The notes under the pieces are model-generated. The model was not told where the DNA came from and did no database searches. It saw only the letters and a list, made by a program, of their open reading frames with translations. Positions 41,643 to 44,782 of a stretch of 44,782 bases of DNA are shown here, one piece after another; position 1 is the first letter of the stretch, and each line of letters opens with the position of its first letter. Source of the DNA: Lachnospiraceae bacterium (GTDB lineage: Bacteria; Bacillota; Clostridia; Lachnospirales; Lachnospiraceae). The position numbers were made by a program, and so were the translations under genes. Where the stretch lies: assembly GCA_020860755.1 (NCBI GenBank), contig JAJBTQ010000017.1:1-44782 (forward strand), read 5' to 3'.

Positions 41643-42470
41643 TCAGGAACTTCGTTCCTTTTTGACTTTTGTGGCCGAATAAAGCAGCCATACGCCAAGG
41701 AACGTCCCACCAAATGCAACTACGTACAAAAAGACTTCATAAAAAAGCGGACTTATTGCACCCAAACCATTATTTATATAAGTTAAGAGCACATTACTGG
41801 TGAAATTGATCGTCATATGACATGGGATGGAATAGCGGATCCCGGGCCCTTTTAGACAGAGATAGCCGAGGAAAAGTCCAATTACGAAAGCATAAATTCC
41901 CTGAGTCAGATTCCAGTGGTATATTCCGAATAAGGCAGCCTGGAAAATGAGGGCAAGCCAGACAGGAAATACTTTGCGCGCATATCCAAAGACAAGGCCG
42001 CGGAAGATGATTTCCTCAATCACAGGTCCCAGGATCACTGCATATAACATTGTCAGCCATACGATGCCGGACAGTGCTTCATTTAAGTTAGAGTTATTAG
42101 AAACAAACTGATTTGGCATGATACGATACAAAACAATCATAACCACATCAGAGAGATATATCAGTGAGAACGCAAGGACAAATATAGAAATGATCTTGCG
42201 GGGCGTCCTCTTCGGAAGACTGCTGTCCGTCTCGGCGTTTTTCGGCGGAAATACAACGGATCTTCGAAACCAGATGAGACCGAAGAGAATGGCAAGCACA
42301 CCCAAAACAATAACATGTATCCATATATTCAAATTGGTAGAGTCCATGGTTCCCGGCAGAACTCCCCTTGATCTGAGAGATGATATGACGAGACCAATTA
42401 ATCGTACTGAAACCATTTCAATCGCAACTGGAATAATACTGAACAGAAAATATTTCCATTTTTGTTTCAT
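41643..42470 (-). CDS. CPBP-family intramembrane metalloprotease (Abi)
   Basis: The 275-residue membrane protein has about eight hydrophobic segments. The CPBP catalytic motifs are VIEEIIFRGLVFGY (EExxxR) with FGIYHWN (HxxxN/B) and later SIPCHMTINFTSN. These are Rce1-like glutamate proteases of the membrane. In bacteria they are linked to bacteriocin immunity or to protein processing, and the job here is unknown. The ATG has AAGGAGG upstream, 38 bp after the BspA-like gene. Its 3' end forms an AGGAAC/GTTCCT hairpin across the stop. Confidence 0.85.
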   Translation of the reverse strand: MKQKWKYFLFSIIPVAIEMVSVRLIGLVISSLRSRGVLPGTMDSTNLNIWIHVIVLGVLAILFGLIWFRRSVVFPPKNAETDSSLPKRTPRKIISIFVLAFSLIYLSDVVMIVLYRIMPNQFVSNNSNLNEALSGIVWLTMLYAVILGPVIEEIIFRGLVFGYARKVFPVWLALIFQAALFGIYHWNLTQGIYAFVIGLFLGYLCLKGPGIRYSIPCHMTINFTSNVLLTYINNGLGAISPLFYEVFLYVVAFGGTFLGVWLLYSATKVKKERSS

Positions 42471-42509
42471 AATCTAACCCTCCTTTTAAATTCTGCAGTG
42501 TTTCATTCC

Positions 42510-44666
42510 TTATTTCCGAACAGTACGTCTGCGAACGCCAAGGCTTACAACCACAGCCCCGGCCGCAATGATCACGAGAAGATACCACACCCCCGCATTG
42601 GTGTCTCCCGTCTTCGTAGATCCCGTGCCGCTTGTGCCTCCCGTGCCGCTGATACCGCTGCCGCCTTTATCGCCGGTGCTGCCCGGGCTTTCGGTATTGC
42701 CCGAATTGCCGCCTGTCCCCGTGCCGCTTGTACCGGAATCGGTTTTGTCCTTGATCGTGACCGTGATCTCGTCACTGTCTTCTGCAGTAAACGAACCATA
42801 TGTCGCGGTTACAACGCATTTGTAGGTTCCGGAATCGGATACCTCGCTTCCGGTAGTAAACTGGCTGGATGTCGCTCCTTCGATCATAGTATCTCTGCCA
42901 TCCTCTACTTTGTACCACTGATAGGAAATCTCCGCCGTGTCAGGCGTGACGTTTGCGGTCACGGTCAGGGTGATCCCGGAACCGTCATAGGTCTTGGTTT
43001 CAGCGGAAGCTGTGATCTTTACATCGCTGACTGTAGGAAGCACCTCCTGCGTATAAGTCCAGTACTGCCCGGACTCGGTCACATCCTGCAGATAATCTTC
43101 CGATACGACGCTCCCGTTTTCCGGGCTGTCATACCAGATCTGCTGATCCACTACCTGCGCTTTTGTAAAAATGTCGGTTTCCTCACCGATCCCAACCCAT
43201 TCGAGGGCCGTACAACCGTTCGCAAAATCCTGGTAAGATCTTAAATTGCGGGTATCCCAGCCGCTTAAGTCGAGAGAGGTAAGTTGTTCACAATCCAAAA
43301 ACATTTCCTTCATCCACTGCACGTTTGAAGTGTCCCAGTCTGATACGTTGACGCTTTCCAGACTTATGCAGCTTTCAAACATTCTCTCCATGTCATTCCC
43401 ATTTGAAACGTCCCAGTTCGATAAGTCCAGGCTTTTTAAGCTTTCACAGTATTCAAACACGCCACACATCCCTGTTACATTCGAAGTGTCCCAGCCTGAC
43501 ACGTCCAGGCTTTCCAGACTGATACAATCACAAAACAGGAAGTCCATAGTTTTCACGTTGGAAGTATCCCAGCCCGAAACATTCACGCTTTCCAATCCTT
43601 CACATGAATTAAACATATTATCTATTTCAAGCAGGTTGGAGGTATCCCAGTTCGACAGATCCATACTTGTAAGACTTATACAAGCTGCAAACATGTTGCT
43701 CATACTTGTAACGCCTGAAACATCCCAGTCTGATATGTCTAAGTTGGTCAAGCTGAGACAATAATAAAACATATATCCCATCAATGTAACGTTTGAGGTA
43801 TTCCAGTTTGAGACATCTATGCTTTCCAGATCCATACAATAGTTAAATAAGTCCCTCATATATACAACGGACGAGGTATCCCAGGAGGACACATCCAGAT
43901 CTGTCAGGCTGTAACAATCAGAAAACATATAACCCATATCTGTAACGTTTGAAGTATCCCAATCTGACACGTCCACGCTCGTAATCTCGGTACATTCTGC
44001 AAACATGTAACTCATATCCGTAACGGCAGAAGTATCCATATTTTCAAACCCGTAAAATGCATCTCCGGAAAAGCCGTAAAACCAATTAGCCAGGCTTATG
44101 GGCTGTGCCTCATGAAATGAGGGATCGATCACCACGTCGGGCACGTTCGCTCTAACATTGCGCCACGGCACGTCTGTGTATGACACGGCAAGGCTGTCCA
44201 CATCCTCGTACACATACGTTACAGCTTTATCGTTATATTCACTCCCCTCTTCCGGGGCAGTTTGATCCGTATAAAATGTCAGACTATTGTCCGTATCGCT
44301 GTAGACGGCAAACGCTTCCAGCCCATCGGCCAAGAGCATGATCTCGTCCTCATCCGTTTCGGAAATCTCCGCGTCGTCCAGATCAGAGACCTCTTCGTCG
44401 CCCGTTTCGGGATCTTCGGCGTCGTCCGATGCAGGGATTTCTGAGTCCTTCACGGGACTCTCGGCGTTGTCTGATACCGGGATTTCTGAGACGTCCGTTT
44501 CGGAAAACTCCGCGTCGTCTAAATCGGAGATCTCTTCGTCGCTTGTTTCAGAGATCTCCGCGTTATTATCTATTTCTGCTGCCAGTGCAGTTACTCCGCC
44601 AAGGCTCATCACCATTCCTGCCGACAGGACACAGGTAAGCACTCTTCTCAAAATGTTTTTATGCAT
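42510..44666 (-). CDS. BspA-like leucine-rich repeat surface protein with C-terminal anchor
   Basis: The 718-residue protein starts with a signal peptide (MHKNILRRVLTCVLSAGMVMSL, cleavage about TALAA). An acidic Asp/Glu/Ser linker follows, with a duplicated SDLDDAEFSETD/SDLDDAEISETD unit. About ten 25-residue BspA-type repeats (DUF285; e.g. MFSDCYSLTDLDVSSWDTSSV) cover roughly residues 195-470. An Ig-like domain (VSDVKITASAETKTYDGSG) and a Gly/Ser/Thr-rich stalk come next. The protein ends KTGDTN, a hydrophobic helix and RRRTVRK. This resembles LPxTG anchoring but lacks LP before KTG. It is exported and probably exposed on the cell wall for adhesion. It lies upstream of the CPBP gene, probably cotranscribed. 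Confidence 0.9.
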   Translation of the reverse strand: MHKNILRRVLTCVLSAGMVMSLGGVTALAAEIDNNAEISETSDEEISDLDDAEFSETDVSEIPVSDNAESPVKDSEIPASDDAEDPETGDEEVSDLDDAEISETDEDEIMLLADGLEAFAVYSDTDNSLTFYTDQTAPEEGSEYNDKAVTYVYEDVDSLAVSYTDVPWRNVRANVPDVVIDPSFHEAQPISLANWFYGFSGDAFYGFENMDTSAVTDMSYMFAECTEITSVDVSDWDTSNVTDMGYMFSDCYSLTDLDVSSWDTSSVVYMRDLFNYCMDLESIDVSNWNTSNVTLMGYMFYYCLSLTNLDISDWDVSGVTSMSNMFAACISLTSMDLSNWDTSNLLEIDNMFNSCEGLESVNVSGWDTSNVKTMDFLFCDCISLESLDVSGWDTSNVTGMCGVFEYCESLKSLDLSNWDVSNGNDMERMFESCISLESVNVSDWDTSNVQWMKEMFLDCEQLTSLDLSGWDTRNLRSYQDFANGCTALEWVGIGEETDIFTKAQVVDQQIWYDSPENGSVVSEDYLQDVTESGQYWTYTQEVLPTVSDVKITASAETKTYDGSGITLTVTANVTPDTAEISYQWYKVEDGRDTMIEGATSSQFTTGSEVSDSGTYKCVVTATYGSFTAEDSDEITVTIKDKTDSGTSGTGTGGNSGNTESPGSTGDKGGSGISGTGGTSGTGSTKTGDTNAGVWYLLVIIAAGAVVVSLGVRRRTVRK

Positions 44667-44782
44667 AATTTCTGTCCCCTCTTTAAAATACCCGTTTGAT
44701 ATATTTAAATACGATAATTCAGCGTGAAACGTCTATATTTTGCCGCGAATTTTAATAATAATCTATCATGGATGTTTATGGT
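44667..44782. other. Upstream region of the surface-protein gene
   Basis: This 116-bp AT-rich stretch contains a GAGGGG ribosome-binding site for the gene at 44666. I find no clear promoter and no other feature. Confidence 0.5.

Noticed and set aside
43250-44040. Periodic DNA repeats that could suggest a CRISPR-like array
   Set aside because: The period is 75 bp and in frame, and encodes the 25-residue BspA protein repeats.

Overview
The window looks like a chromosomal segment of a Gram-positive anaerobe of the class Clostridia, most likely Lachnospiraceae. This is inferred from gene content, since there is no rRNA here. The pointers are an L27 precursor with a cleavable N-terminus beside its protease Prp, FabK as enoyl-ACP reductase, a topA-codY-rpsB-tsf order, the TIGR03960/TIGR03936/RNase G/L21 block, a DUF1292 protein, and a BspA-like surface protein. 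Base composition is moderate and most genes lie on the minus strand.

Layout. Positions 1-1657 (+) carry the end of a TtcA-like tRNA thiolation gene and a Xer-type tyrosine recombinase. Positions 1673-3207 (-) hold a zinc-ribbon membrane protein and lexA with two tandem SOS boxes. Positions 3224-11575 (-) are one long housekeeping block in transcription order: radical SAM TIGR03960, TIGR03936, RNase G, L21 (own promoter and structured leader), Prp, L27, ObgE, YhbY, NadD, YqeK, RsfS. Positions 11637-17776 (-) are a four-gene pentose operon: a FucI/AraA-type isomerase, xylulokinase, a zinc polyol dehydrogenase and a GH3 glycosidase. Positions 17972-25643 (-) hold comM, dprA, topA, codY and rpsB-tsf. 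codY is interrupted by an in-frame TGA inside its DNA-binding helix. Positions 25733-33044 (-) start with a fatty acid synthesis operon (acpP, fabK, fabD, fabG, fabF, fabZ) with a FabT-like operator. It continues into traX-like, DUF5662 and trpS genes. A 395-bp gap between fabG and fabF is filled with repeats. Positions 33213-35369 (+) hold DUF1292 and a UvrD-like helicase.

From 35402 onward the content is more mixed and accessory: a PHP phosphoesterase, an unknown acidic protein, a nitroreductase, an EamA exporter, an Old Yellow Enzyme, a HipBA toxin-antitoxin pair with prominent operators, a CPBP protease, and a large BspA-like leucine-rich repeat surface protein with a C-terminal anchor.

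The main points for a second look are the codY nonsense codon, and a family of small hairpin repeats (one near 5213, three in the fabG-fabF gap) whose stems differ by compensating base changes. Others are the structured leaders of rpsB and rplU, the HipBA operators, the FabT-like operator, and the pentose operon without a classical xylose isomerase. I saw no tRNA, rRNA, CRISPR array, prophage or intact insertion sequence.
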